Assembly: GCA_034717695.1 (NCBI GenBank)
Contig: JAYELS010000006.1
Coordinates: 1 to 64,000, forward strand
Source: NAT127 sp034717695
Lineage (GTDB): Bacteria > Pseudomonadota > Gammaproteobacteria > Pseudomonadales > Porticoccaceae
Length of the DNA stretch: 64,000 nucleotides
Direction: 5' to 3'
The position numbers and the translations under genes were made by a program. This document shows, piece by piece, positions 21,369 through 35,821 of this stretch. A model generated the notes under the pieces. The model saw only the letters and a list, made by a program, of their open reading frames with translations. It was not told the DNA's origin and searched no databases. The first letter of the stretch is position 1; each line of letters opens with the position of its first letter.

Positions 21369-21911
21369 ATGAAGCCTCTCGCCGCCAGCCTTTGTGTTTT
21401 CAGCCTCGCCTTGAGCGCCGCCGCCCTCGGGGCCGTCTACAAGGTGGTCGACGACAGCGGCCGCGTCACCTACACCGACAAGCCGCCCGCCTCGGAGCAG
21501 GGCGAGCGGGTCAAGCTGCCCACCATCAATACCCAGCCCGGCATCGAGATCGCCCCCAAACCCCTGCCAAGCCCGGAGCCCGATCCCGGCGACTACCAGC
21601 GCCTCGAAATCGTCGAGCCCCGCAACGGCGCCTCCATCCCCCCCGGCCAGCTCGACCTGGTGATCCAGGTGGCCATCAGCCCCGAGTTGCAACCCGGCCA
21701 CCGCATTGCCGTGCTGATGGACGGCAAGCGGGTCGCCCCGCCGGCCGCCGCCACCAGCATCCGCCTCGACACCCTGGAGCGGGGCTCGCACCGCATCGAG
21801 GCGCGGGTGATCGATGACGCCGGCAGCCTGGTGGCCAGCACCAAGCCCGTCAATATCTACGTGCACCGGGCCTCGAAGCTGATCAAACCCAAGGCCAACG
21901 GCGGCAAGTAA
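21369..21911 (+). CDS. DUF4124-domain envelope protein
   Basis: The 180 residues from MKPLAASLCVFSLALSAAALGAVYK start with a Sec signal peptide. The DUF4124 motif VYKVVDDSGRVTYTDKPP follows directly, then a proline-rich linker and a C-terminal beta-rich segment (about 85-165, RLEIVEPRNGASIPPGQLDLVIQ). Function is unknown; the family is periplasmic and common in gammaproteobacteria. Position between glnA and ntrBC recurs in relatives, but a role in nitrogen metabolism is not shown. It starts 47 nt after the glnA terminator. Confidence 0.85.
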   Translation: MKPLAASLCVFSLALSAAALGAVYKVVDDSGRVTYTDKPPASEQGERVKLPTINTQPGIEIAPKPLPSPEPDPGDYQRLEIVEPRNGASIPPGQLDLVIQVAISPELQPGHRIAVLMDGKRVAPPAAATSIRLDTLERGSHRIEARVIDDAGSLVASTKPVNIYVHRASKLIKPKANGGK

Positions 21912-21930
21912 CCTCCCCTTTCCACCCGTC

Positions 21931-21949
21931 GCGCACCAAAAGTGTGCGC
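21931..21949 (+). promoter_or_regulatory. NtrC-type operator upstream of ntrBC
   Basis: GCGCAC-N7-GTGCGC is a perfect palindrome containing the NtrC core GCAC-N7-GTGC (21933-21947, 8 of 8 bases). It lies about 105 bp upstream of the predicted sigma-54 start of ntrBC, suggesting autoregulation. Confidence 0.75.
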
Positions 21950-22018
21950 GCCCCTTCCTTATCCACTACACTCAGCCCGGATCAGCCCCCGATGCGGGGG
22001 GATCGGCGGCGTAGGGAT

Positions 22019-22034
22019 TGGCCCAATACTTGCA
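22019..22034 (+). promoter_or_regulatory. Sigma-54 promoter of ntrBC
   Basis: TGGCCC (22019-22024), N5, TTGCA (22030-22034): the GG and GC essential pairs are present, and only one -24 base differs from TGGCAC. Predicted start is near 22046, leaving a leader of about 100 nt. Confidence 0.72.
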
Positions 22035-22142
22035 CTCACATGGGTAATGGCACCACAGAGAGCCATCCTGCACCTTGCTGGCGCGCTGTCGCCCGAAGGC
22101 CGGCACGACAGAACAGAACCATCACCCATGCGGATAACGCCA

Positions 22143-23208
22143 ATGAACCAGGATGTGAACGCCCACCTGCTACTCGACAGCCTGACCACGGCTGTGGTGG
22201 TGCTGGACGACAGCCTGCTCATCCGCTACCTCAACCCTTCCGCCGAAACCCTGCTCGCCGCCAGCGCCGGGCGGCTGTGCGGCACCAGTGCCGCCACGTT
22301 TTTCTCCGGCACCGAGAACCGCCTCGACGCCCTCTACAGCGCCCTCAAGGACGGCACACCCTTCACGGAGCGCAAGGCCGCCCTGTCCCTGCCGGACCAG
22401 AGCCAGGCGGTGGTGGATTACTCCGTGACTCCCCTCGTTTCGCCCGCCGGCAAGCTGCTGTTGATCGAGATGCAGGCGATGGAGCGAATCATGCGCATCG
22501 ATCGCGAGGAAGCGCTGATCTCCGCCCACGACACCTCCCGCAACCTGATTCGCGGCCTCGCCCACGAGATCAAGAATCCCCTCGGCGGCATCCAGGGCGC
22601 CGCCCAGCTGCTGGCGGCGGAACTCGACAGCGAGGAGCTGCACGAATACACCGCCATCATCACCACCGAGGTGGAGCGCCTGCGCAAGCTGGTGGACCGC
22701 CTGCTCGGCCCCAACAAGCCCGCGGTGTTCGCCCCGGTCAACATCCACGAAGTGACCGAGCACGTGGCCGCGTTGATCGAGGCGGAGACCCGTGACGAGC
22801 TCCCCATCATCCGCGACTACGACCCCAGCATTCCCGAGATCCAGGGGGACCGGGAGCAGCTGATCCAGGCGGTGCTCAACGTCACCCGCAATGCCATGCA
22901 GTCGCTGAAGGGGGCGGGCATGATCGGCCGGGGTGGCTGCATCCGCCTGCGCACCCGTATCCAGCGCCACTTCACCATTGGCAAGGAACACCACCGGGTG
23001 GTGTGTCGCCTCGACATCATCGACAACGGCCCGGGAATTCCCGCCGAGATCGCCAACCGGATTTTCTACCCGATGATCAGCGGCCGCGCCGAGGGCAGCG
23101 GCCTGGGCCTGCCCATCGCCCAGTCGGCCATCAACCTGCACCGGGGGCTGATCGAATGCGACAGCCGCCAGGGCTACACCCAATTCTCCATTTTCCTACC
23201 GATTGACA

Positions 23209-23222
<14 letters not shown>
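22143..23222 (+). CDS. glnL: Nitrogen regulation sensor kinase NtrB
   Basis: NtrB phosphorylates or dephosphorylates NtrC depending on PII signals of nitrogen status. The 359 residues have an N-terminal PAS domain (about 5-120, LLDSLTTAVVVLDDSLLIRYLNPSAE), then the H-box GLAHEIKNPLGGIQGAAQLL with the phosphorylated His. The N-box is NVTRNAMQSL and the ATP lid DNGPGIP ... GRAEGSGLGLPIAQ. No membrane segment, so it is cytoplasmic. ATG 22143 is chosen; ATG 22128 in frame is an alternative, and neither has a strong ribosome site. Its end overlaps ntrC. Confidence 0.95.
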
Positions 23223-24645
<1,423 letters not shown>

Positions 24646-24664
24646 CCCTCCGAACACCCGCCCA

Positions 24665-24697
24665 TAAAAAAACCGCCCGGCGAGGGCGGTTTTTTTA
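24665..24697. terminator. Bidirectional terminator between ntrC and secB
   Basis: An A7 run, stem ACCGCCC/GGGCGGT and T7 run serve both convergent genes, ntrC from the left and secB from the right. Confidence 0.9.
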
Positions 24698-24711
24698 TGC
24701 AGGCCCGGGCT

Positions 24712-25227
24712 TCAGTGCGCCGGGGTCTCGGCGGCCTGGCCCTGGGACTCCGCCGCCTTGGCGTTGGCGTTGGCCACCGCCTGCTGGAACAGGGCATCGA
24801 AGTTGATCGGCGGCAGCATCAGCGCCGGGAAGGTGCCCCGGGTCACCACGCTGTCGATGGTCTCCCGCACGTAGGGGAAGAGAATGCTGGGGCACTGGGT
24901 GTTGAGGATGCCCGCCAGCTGCTGCTCGTTGAGCCCCTTGGCGAAGAACACGCCGGCCTGCTTGACCTCCACCAGATAAAGGGTGTCGGTGTCGTCCTTC
25001 ACGGTGATGGTGATGTCGAGCACCACCTCGAAGTGGTTGTCGTCGAGGCGGGCGATCTTGGTGGAAAGATCCTGGTTGACCTTGGGCTTCCACTGGCGGG
25101 TGAAAGCGCGGGCGCCGAGGGGCGACTCGAAGGACAGGTCCTTGAGGTATACCCGCTGGAGGGAGAACTCCATGGCGTTGTCATTGCCCTGTTCGTTCGC
25201 TGCTGCCTGGTCTGCTTGTTCTGTCAT
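24712..25227 (-). CDS. secB: Protein-export chaperone SecB
   Basis: SecB holds precursors unfolded and passes them to SecA. The 171 residues include the family core FSLQRVYLKDLSFESP (about 21-36), the negatively charged strand HFEVVLDITITVK, and LFPYVRETIDSVVTRGTFPALMLPPINFDALF. The C-terminal tail is Ala/Gln-rich and lacks the conserved zinc-finger contact seen in E. coli detail. Length is slightly longer than E. coli (155). It is followed by a rhodanese-like gene upstream, as in Pseudomonas and enterics (yibN), but the usual grxC between them is absent. Confidence 0.95.
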   Translation of the reverse strand: MTEQADQAAANEQGNDNAMEFSLQRVYLKDLSFESPLGARAFTRQWKPKVNQDLSTKIARLDDNHFEVVLDITITVKDDTDTLYLVEVKQAGVFFAKGLNEQQLAGILNTQCPSILFPYVRETIDSVVTRGTFPALMLPPINFDALFQQAVANANAKAAESQGQAAETPAH

Positions 25228-25312
25228 GTCTCGAAACCTTGTTATCCGTTGTGAATGAAAAGGGCCTTTCCCCTTTCGCCTAGGTGGTGGTCAGGCCCCG
25301 GGATTTCAACCC

Positions 25313-25726
25313 CTAGCGGCTCTTGATCAACGGCAGCCCCTGGCCCGTCCACTCCGTCATGCCGCCCTGCAGGCGGCGCACCTGAAAGCCCGCCTGGCGC
25401 AGCTTCTTGCCGGCGGCCCCGGCGTGCTGGCCCACCTTGTCGGCGATCACCACCAGCTTTTCCCGGTGCTTGTCGAGCTCGCTGATACGGCTGTCGAGCT
25501 TGCCGAAGGGGATGTTGACGGCCCCGGTGATGTGCCCCTCGCCGAATTCCTTGGCGTCGCGGATATCGAGCAGGATGCCCTCGCCGCTGTTCATCAGGCG
25601 GGTCAGCTCACTGGTGGAAATCGGCTTGCCCCCCTTGATGCGCTCGCTGAAGGCAAAGGCGTAGATGAGCAGCACCAGAATGCTGACCAGTACCCACTGT
25701 TCGCTGATGAAAATGAAAAAATCCAA
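25313..25726 (-). CDS. yibN: Membrane-anchored rhodanese-like protein lacking the catalytic Cys
   Basis: The 137 residues have one N-terminal transmembrane segment (WVLVSILVLLIYAFAF, about 11-26) and a cytoplasmic rhodanese fold (LLDIRDAKEFGEGHITGAVNIP, then LQGGMTEW). The active-site loop reads VIADKVGQHAG, with Ala95 where sulfurtransferases carry Cys, so catalysis is not expected. The start is TTG with GGGAG 8 nt upstream. It is next to secB, matching the YibN position in other gammaproteobacteria, where it has been linked to the Sec/YidC machinery (family knowledge, not shown here). Confidence 0.85.
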   Translation of the reverse strand: MDFFIFISEQWVLVSILVLLIYAFAFSERIKGGKPISTSELTRLMNSGEGILLDIRDAKEFGEGHITGAVNIPFGKLDSRISELDKHREKLVVIADKVGQHAGAAGKKLRQAGFQVRRLQGGMTEWTGQGLPLIKSR

Positions 25727-25753
25727 GGATTGTCTCCCGAAGGGCGGCCGGCG

Positions 25754-26226
25754 CTAGATGTGCCGTACCTGGTCGATTTCGTACTCCACGGGCCCCGAGG
25801 GGGTCTGGATCACCACCACGTCGCCCACTTCCTTGCCGATCAGGCCGCGGGCGATGGGGGACTGGTAGGAGATCTTGCCGGCCTTGATATCGGCCTCGTC
25901 GTCGCCGACGATCTTGTAGGTTTTCGCGTCCTCCGTCTCGGTGTCGACGATGGTGACGGTGACACCAAAGATCACCTTCTCCCCTTCGGGGATCTTGGTG
26001 ATGTCGATGATCTGGGCGTGGCTGAGCTTGCCCTCGATCTCCTGGATACGGCCCTCGGCGAAGCTCTGCTGTTCCCGGGCGGCGTGGTACTCGGCGTTTT
26101 CCTTGAGATCGCCATGCTCCCGGGCATCGGCGATGGCCTGCACGATGCGCGGGCGATCCACCCGCTTGAGTTGGTCGAGCTCCTGGCGAAGCCGCTCGGC
26201 GCCTTCGGCGGTCATCGGTACCTTGT

Positions 26227-26230
<4 letters not shown>
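25754..26230 (-). CDS. greA: Transcript cleavage factor GreA
   Basis: GreA rescues backtracked RNA polymerase by stimulating transcript cleavage. The 158 residues comprise an N-terminal coiled coil (about 1-75; acidic tip motif DAREHGDLKENAEYHAAREQ) and the C-terminal FKBP-like domain (PIARGLIGKEVGDVVVIQTPSG). Length is exactly the family standard. ATG overlaps the carB stop by 4 nt (ATGA), so it is the last gene of carA-carB-greA. Confidence 0.97.
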
Positions 26231-29448
<3,218 letters not shown>

Positions 29449-29476
29449 GTTGTGCTAACCGTCAGAATTTCTGTGG

Positions 29477-29584
29477 GTCTGACGTCTGACGTCTGACGTC
29501 TGACGCTTTTGGGGCGGCTGCGCCGCCGATATCTTCGCTCTTGATCCCGCTTTTGCGTCAGACGTCCTGCGTCTGACGTCAGAC
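29477..29584. repeat. GTCTGAC heptamer array in the carB-carA spacer
   Basis: Four perfect tandem GTCTGAC copies at 29477-29504 are followed, after about 50 bases, by GTCAGAC (29557-29563), GTCTGAC (29571-29577) and GTCAGAC (29578-29584). The two halves are inverted relative to each other, so the transcript could fold a long hairpin. No gene lies in 29449-29619. Confidence 0.85.
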
Positions 29585-29619
29585 CAGCCTCGCTTTCGCG
29601 GGCCGCAAAAGCCTGCCCA

Positions 29620-30765
<1,146 letters not shown>

Positions 30766-30846
30766 TTAGTCCTCTCGTTGGGATACGGAACAAACGCAGG
30801 CTTGGTAACACTCTGGGCCGCCGCCGGGATGCCAAAATCCGCTTGC

Positions 30847-30881
30847 AAAAAAGCGAGATGAATGCCGGATTCATCTCGCTT
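30847..30881 (-). terminator. Terminator (or attenuator) between dapB and carA
   Basis: On the minus strand a perfect 12-bp inverted repeat (AAGCGAGATGAA with TTCATCTCGCTT, 7-nt loop) runs into TTTTTT. It sits about 120 nt after the dapB stop and about 80 nt before the carA start, so it either ends dapB or regulates carAB. No leader peptide is evident. Confidence 0.85.
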
Positions 30882-30996
30882 TGGGAATTTTGACCATGCG
30901 CCTCTCGTGGAATTCAGGCTCTGCGACCGGCGGAAACCTGAGGCGGGATTGTAGGGGATGGCCCCCGCCCTGTCCAGCCAAATAACCCCGGGGGGC

Positions 30997-31800
30997 TCAC
31001 TTGAGGCCGAGGACGTCCTGCATGTCGTAGCGACCGGGGGATCTCGCCGCCAGCCAGTGGGCGGCGCGCACCGCGCCCCGGGCGAAGGCCATGCGGCTCG
31101 AGGCCTTGTGGGTGATCTCGACCCGCTCGCCGTCGGCGGCGAACATCACCGTGTGGTCGCCGACGATATCCCCTGCCCGCACCGTGGCAAAGCCGATGGT
31201 GTCCCGGGCACGGGCGCCGGTCTGACCCTCGCGGCCGTAGACGGCCACCTGCCTGAGATCGCGCCCGAGGGCATTGGCGACCACTTCCCCCATACTGAGG
31301 GCGGTGCCGGACGGGGCATCGATCTTGTGGCGATGGTGGGCCTCGTAGACCTCGATGTCGACATCATCCCCCAGCACCCGGGCGGCCATATCCAACAGCT
31401 TGAAGCAGAGGTTCACCCCGGTGCTGAAGTTGGACGACTGGCAGATGGGGATGCGGGTGGCGGCCTCGGCGATGGCCGTCTTCTGGGCATCATCGAAGCC
31501 TGTGGTGCCGAGCACCACCGGCTTGCCGTGGCGGGCGCAGAGGGCGACATTGGCCGCCGAGGCCGCGGGAATGCTGAAATCGATCAGCACATCGAAGTGC
31601 TCGATCACCGCCGCCAGATCCCCCGACACGGTCACGCCATTGCGGCCGATACCCGCCAGCTCCCCGGCGTCCGCCCCCACCAGGGAGCTGTCGGGCCGCT
31701 CCAGGGCGGCGGCCAGCACCACCGAGGGATGATTGGCGATGGCTTCCATCAGGGTCTTGCCCATCCGACCGGCCGCGCCGGTTACCGCGATTCTGATCAT
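30997..31800 (-). CDS. dapB: 4-hydroxy-tetrahydrodipicolinate reductase
   Basis: DapB reduces the dihydrodipicolinate precursor with NAD(P)H on the way to diaminopimelate and lysine. The 267 residues begin with the dinucleotide-binding MIRIAVTGAAGRMGKTL. Family motifs VLGTTGF and the catalytic EAHHRHKIDAPSGTAL follow (His pair and Lys). Length is usual (about 270). It is 63 nt downstream of dnaJ on the same strand. Confidence 0.97.
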   Translation of the reverse strand: MIRIAVTGAAGRMGKTLMEAIANHPSVVLAAALERPDSSLVGADAGELAGIGRNGVTVSGDLAAVIEHFDVLIDFSIPAASAANVALCARHGKPVVLGTTGFDDAQKTAIAEAATRIPICQSSNFSTGVNLCFKLLDMAARVLGDDVDIEVYEAHHRHKIDAPSGTALSMGEVVANALGRDLRQVAVYGREGQTGARARDTIGFATVRAGDIVGDHTVMFAADGERVEITHKASSRMAFARGAVRAAHWLAARSPGRYDMQDVLGLK

Positions 31801-31863
31801 GGTGATTCCTTGTTTGGACGCTATCGCTCCATTGGGTTTCCCGTGTCAACCCAACCTGCAGCC

Positions 31864-32997
31864 TTACATGGTAAAGCCATCGAAGAACTTTTTGACGCCC
31901 TCGAACCAGCTGGTCTGGCGCGGGGAGTTCTTGCCCCCCTCCAGGTCTCCCTGGAACTGCTTGAGGAGATCCTTCTGGCGGGCGCTGAGGTTGACGGGGG
32001 TTTCCACCACCACCCGGCACAGCAGGTCCCCCGGACCGCCGCCGCGGACACTGGCCACCCCCTTGCCCCGCAGGCGGAACAGCCGACCCGTCTGGGTCTC
32101 CGGCGGCACCTTGAGCTTGACCTTGCCGCCGAGGGTGGGCACTTCCAGCTCGCCCCCCAGGGCCGCGTCGACGATGCTGATGGGCACTTCGCAGTAGAGG
32201 TTGCGACCATCCCGCTGGAAGATATCGTGTTCGCGCACGTGGATCTGCACGTAGAGATCCCCTGGCGGCCCGCCAGCGGGGCCCGCCTCGCCCTCGCCGG
32301 AGAGACGAATGCGGTCGCCGTTGTCGACCCCGGCGGGCACCTTCACCGACAGGGTCTTGGCTTCCTCCCGCACACCCTGGCCATGGCACTTGGGACAGGG
32401 ATCGCTGATCAGCACGCCGCGCCCACGGCACTTGGGGCAGGTCTGCTGTACCTGGAAGAAGCCCTGGGACATGCGCACCTGGCCATGGCCACCACAGGTG
32501 CCGCAAGCCAGGGGCGTGGAGCCCTTCCTGGCGCCGGAGCCATCGCACTCCTCGCAGTGGACCAGGGTGGGAACGCGGATGGTGGTGGTGGTGCCGCGCA
32601 CCGCATCCTCGAGGTCCAGCTCGAGGTTGTAGCGCAGATCCGAACCCCGGGCCGGGCCGCCGCGCCGCTGGCCGCCACCTCCACCGCCAAAAATATCGCC
32701 GAACACATCGCCGAAGATATCGCTGAAGTTGCCGAAACCGCCACCGGCCCCGCCGCCGCCAAAGCCACCGCCCGCCACGGCGTCGTGGCCGAAGCGGTCG
32801 TAGGCGGCGCGCTTCTCGGCATCGGAGAGCACCTCGTAGGCCTCGGAGGCCTCCTTGAATTTTTCCTCGGCGCCCTTGTCGTCGGGATTGCGGTCCGGGT
32901 GAAATTTCATCGCCACCCGCCGGTAGGCCTTCTTGATGTCCGCCTCGGAAGCGCCGCGCTCCACGCCGAGTATTTCGTAGTAGTCCCGTTTGGACAT
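31864..32997 (-). CDS. dnaJ: Chaperone DnaJ (Hsp40)
   Basis: DnaJ delivers clients to DnaK and stimulates its ATPase. The 377 residues show the J-domain (1-70, with the HPD motif in MKFHPDRNPDD) and a Gly/Phe-rich linker (about 75-120). A zinc-finger domain follows with four CxxCxGxG-type repeats (CEECDGSGARKG, CGTCGGHG, CPKCRGRG, CPKCHGQG), then the C-terminal substrate domains. It is the second gene after dnaK. Confidence 0.98.
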   Translation of the reverse strand: MSKRDYYEILGVERGASEADIKKAYRRVAMKFHPDRNPDDKGAEEKFKEASEAYEVLSDAEKRAAYDRFGHDAVAGGGFGGGGAGGGFGNFSDIFGDVFGDIFGGGGGGQRRGGPARGSDLRYNLELDLEDAVRGTTTTIRVPTLVHCEECDGSGARKGSTPLACGTCGGHGQVRMSQGFFQVQQTCPKCRGRGVLISDPCPKCHGQGVREEAKTLSVKVPAGVDNGDRIRLSGEGEAGPAGGPPGDLYVQIHVREHDIFQRDGRNLYCEVPISIVDAALGGELEVPTLGGKVKLKVPPETQTGRLFRLRGKGVASVRGGGPGDLLCRVVVETPVNLSARQKDLLKQFQGDLEGGKNSPRQTSWFEGVKKFFDGFTM

Positions 32998-33134
32998 TGA
33001 GTGTCTCTCTTTCTTAACAGGAACGGGGGAGATGGGAGACAGCGGCTGCCTCTCATCTCCCCCCGATGCGTCGGACGCCTAGAACCTTGCCCCGCGAGGG
33101 AGGCAACCGCCCCGGGTACGCCCGCCGTCAGACG

Positions 33135-35048
33135 TCATTTCTTGTCGGAATCCTTCACTTCCTCGAACTCGGCGTCCACCACGTCATCGCCGGGGGCGCG
33201 CTCGGCGCTGGCGGGCTCTCCCTGCTGAGCCTGTTCGGCATAGAGCTTCTGCGCCAGGTTGGCGGAGGCTTCCGACAGCTTGGTGGTGGCGGCCTCGATG
33301 GCGTCCTTGTCGTCGCCCTTGACGGCATCCTCGACATCCTTGATGGCGGCTTCGATGGCGGCCTTCTCCTCGTCGCTGGCCTTGTCGCCCGCCTCGCTCA
33401 GGGTCTTGCGCACGGCGTGGGCAAGGCCATCGGCGGCGTTGCGGGCCTGCACCAGCTCCTCGAACTTCTTGTCCTCGGCGGCGTGGGACTCGGCGTCGCG
33501 CACCATCTTCTCGATCTCGTCCTCACTGAGGCCGGAGGATGCCTTGATGACGATGGACTGCTCCTTGCCGGTGGCCTTGTCCTTGGCGGACACGTGGAGA
33601 ATACCGTTGGCATCGATGTTGAATGTCACCTCGATCTGCGGCATGCCGCGGGGCGCCGGCGGAATGTCGGCGAGGTCGAAGCGGCCCAGGGACTTGTTCT
33701 GGGACGCCTGCTTGCGCTCACCCTGAACCACATGAATGGTCACGGCGGTCTGGTTGTCGTCGGCGGTGGAGAACACCTGGGACTTCTTGGTGGGAATGGT
33801 GGTGTTCTTCTCGATCAGCGGGGTGGCGACGCCGCCCATGGTCTCGATGCCGAGGGTCAGCGGGGTCACGTCCAGCAGCAGGACATCCTTGACGTCCCCG
33901 GACAGCACCGCGCCCTGGATGGCGGCGCCCACGGCCACGGCCTCGTCGGGATTGACGTCCTTGCGGGGCTCCTTGCCGAAGAAGTCGGCGACGGCCTTCT
34001 GCACCAGGGGCATGCGGGTCTGGCCGCCCACCAGGATGATCTCGTCGATGTCGGCGGCGGATTTGCCGGCATCCTTGAGGGCCACCTTCACCGGCTCGAT
34101 GGAACGCTTGACCAGATCCTCAACCAGGGATTCCAGCTTGGAGCGGGTCAGCTTGACCACCAGGTGCTTGGGACCGGTGGCGTCAGCGGTGATGTAGGGC
34201 AGGTTGACCTCGGTCTGCTGCGCGGAGGACAGCTCGATCTTGGCCTTCTCCGCGGCCTCCTTGAGGCGCTGCATGGCCAGGGGGTCGCCGGAGAGGCTGA
34301 TGCCATTTTCCTTCTTGAATTCGTCGGCCAGGTAATTGATCAGCGCCAGGTCGAAGTCCTCGCCACCGAGGAAGGTGTCGCCGTTGGTGGACAGCACCTC
34401 GAACTGGGTCTCACCGTCCACATCGGCGATCTCGATGATGGAGATGTCGAAGGTACCGCCACCCAGGTCGTAGACCGCCACCACGTGGTCGCCCTTGGAC
34501 TTGTCGAGGCCGTAGGCCAGGGCCGCGGCGGTGGGCTCGTTGATGATGCGCTTGACGTCGAGGCCGGCAATGCGGCCGGCATCCTTGGTGGCCTGGCGCT
34601 GGGAATCGTTGAAATAGGCGGGCACGGTGATCACCGCCTCGGTGACGGGCTCGCCCAGGTAGTCCTCGGCGGTCTTCTTCATCTTTTTCAGCACTTCGGC
34701 GGAAATCTGCGGGGGCGCCTTCTTGTCCCCCTTGACCCGCACCCAGGCGTCGCCATTGTCGGCCTTGACGATCTCATAGGGCACCATCTTGATGTCCTTC
34801 TGCACCACGTCGTCCTCGAAGCGGCGACCGATCAGGCGCTTGACGGCATAGAGGGTGTTCTTGGGGTTGGTGACCGACTGGCGCTTGGCGGACTGGCCCA
34901 CCAGCACTTCGCCCTCGTCGGTATAGGCGACGATGGACGGGGTGGTGCGGGCGCCTTCGGCGTTCTCGATCACCCGGGGCTTGTCGCCTTCCAGCACGGC
35001 CACGCAGGAGTTGGTGGTGCCCAGGTCAATTCCAATAATCTTTCCCAT
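33135..35048 (-). CDS. dnaK: Chaperone DnaK (Hsp70)
   Basis: The central ATP-dependent folding chaperone of the cytoplasm. The 637 residues begin MGKIIGIDLGTTNSCVAVL. The Hsp70 signatures VYDLGGGTFDISIIE and ILVGGQTRMPLVQ are present, as are the interdomain linker VLLLDVTPLTLGIE, the substrate-binding beta domain and a C-terminal acidic tail (DAEFEEVKDSDKK). Length matches E. coli DnaK (638). A sigma-32-type promoter lies just upstream (35089-35116). Its stop codon lies inside a GTCAGACGTC repeat. Confidence 0.98.
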   Translation of the reverse strand: MGKIIGIDLGTTNSCVAVLEGDKPRVIENAEGARTTPSIVAYTDEGEVLVGQSAKRQSVTNPKNTLYAVKRLIGRRFEDDVVQKDIKMVPYEIVKADNGDAWVRVKGDKKAPPQISAEVLKKMKKTAEDYLGEPVTEAVITVPAYFNDSQRQATKDAGRIAGLDVKRIINEPTAAALAYGLDKSKGDHVVAVYDLGGGTFDISIIEIADVDGETQFEVLSTNGDTFLGGEDFDLALINYLADEFKKENGISLSGDPLAMQRLKEAAEKAKIELSSAQQTEVNLPYITADATGPKHLVVKLTRSKLESLVEDLVKRSIEPVKVALKDAGKSAADIDEIILVGGQTRMPLVQKAVADFFGKEPRKDVNPDEAVAVGAAIQGAVLSGDVKDVLLLDVTPLTLGIETMGGVATPLIEKNTTIPTKKSQVFSTADDNQTAVTIHVVQGERKQASQNKSLGRFDLADIPPAPRGMPQIEVTFNIDANGILHVSAKDKATGKEQSIVIKASSGLSEDEIEKMVRDAESHAAEDKKFEELVQARNAADGLAHAVRKTLSEAGDKASDEEKAAIEAAIKDVEDAVKGDDKDAIEAATTKLSEASANLAQKLYAEQAQQGEPASAERAPGDDVVDAEFEEVKDSDKK

Positions 35049-35088
35049 TCCGGTCTCTCCAAAAGGGTTTCGGGTTTGCTTGCAGGCT

Positions 35089-35116
35089 ATATGGGTGCGG
35101 GACCGGGCATTTCAAG
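35089..35116 (-). promoter_or_regulatory. Sigma-32 heat-shock promoter of dnaK
   Basis: On the minus strand a perfect CTTGAAA (35110-35116), 13-nt spacer, then ACCCATAT (35089-35096), 7 of 8 bases of CCCCATNT. Confidence 0.82.
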
Positions 35117-35136
35117 CCCTGGCGCCCGCGGGCCCC

Positions 35137-35703
35137 TCAGTTGTCGGCCGGATTGCGGGCGACCACCACCATGGCCGGGCGCACCAGGCGGCCGTTGAGC
35201 AGATAGCCCTTCTGGAACACCTCGATCACCGTGTTGGCGGCCACCTCGGGGTTCGGCACCATGGCCATGGCTTCGTGGCGCTCCGGGTTGAAAGGCTCGC
35301 CCTTGGGGTCGAGCTGCTCGACGTTGAAGCGGCGCAGCACATCGAGGAAGCTCTTCAGTGTCAGTTCGACGCCCTCCGCCACGGCGGCGGTGGCATCGTT
35401 GGCGCGATCCACGGTGGCGAGAGCCCGCTCCAGGTTGTCCACCACCGGCACCAGGTCACCGACGAACTTCTCCAGGGCGAATTTGTGGGCGTTCTCCACG
35501 TCCCGCTCTACACGGCGGCGCAGGTTCTGCATGTCGGCGTGGGCGAGCAGCAGCTTCTCCCGCAGAGCCGCCACCTCATCGCTGTCGGTGGCGCCATCGG
35601 CGGGGGCCTCGACGGCGTCATCGGTGCTGGCGGAGGGATCGGCGCCGGCCTCCGGGGGCTCGGGCACGAGGTCGTGGTCATGGGGATGTTGGTCTGTGGA
35701 CAC
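35137..35703 (-). CDS. grpE: Nucleotide exchange factor GrpE
   Basis: GrpE releases ADP from DnaK. The 188 residues have an acidic disordered N-terminus, a long helix (about 45-95, ALREKLLLAHADMQNLRRR), and the beta-domain with the family signature MVPNPEVAANTVIEVFQKGYLLNGRLVRPAMVVV in shortened form. GTG 35703 is preferred as start because GGAG lies 7 nt before it; the open frame upstream (to 35796) has no GrpE similarity. It is upstream of dnaK in the same direction, with its own heat-shock promoter. Confidence 0.94.
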   Translation of the reverse strand: MSTDQHPHDHDLVPEPPEAGADPSASTDDAVEAPADGATDSDEVAALREKLLLAHADMQNLRRRVERDVENAHKFALEKFVGDLVPVVDNLERALATVDRANDATAAVAEGVELTLKSFLDVLRRFNVEQLDPKGEPFNPERHEAMAMVPNPEVAANTVIEVFQKGYLLNGRLVRPAMVVVARNPADN

Positions 35704-35776
35704 GGGTGCACTCCATGGATTTTTGAATGGGGGCCTGGACAAAGGGCCGGGCTGCGCCGACCGGCATTGTGAGCAG

Positions 35777-35804
35777 ATATTGGGCCTGGGGGCCATTATT
35801 CAAG
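35777..35804 (-). promoter_or_regulatory. Sigma-32 heat-shock promoter of grpE
   Basis: On the minus strand CTTGAAT (35798-35804), 13-nt spacer, CCCAATAT (35777-35784): one mismatch in the -35 and two in the -10 to the CTTGAAA/CCCCATNT consensus. It lies about 75 nt before the grpE GTG. Confidence 0.65.
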
Positions 35805-35821
35805 GGCGGCCGGGGCGGCCA

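Noticed and set aside
33066..35198. A 710-codon plus-strand frame opposite dnaK
   Set aside because: Antisense shadow of dnaK with repetitive Gly/Leu composition and no ribosome site or conserved motif.
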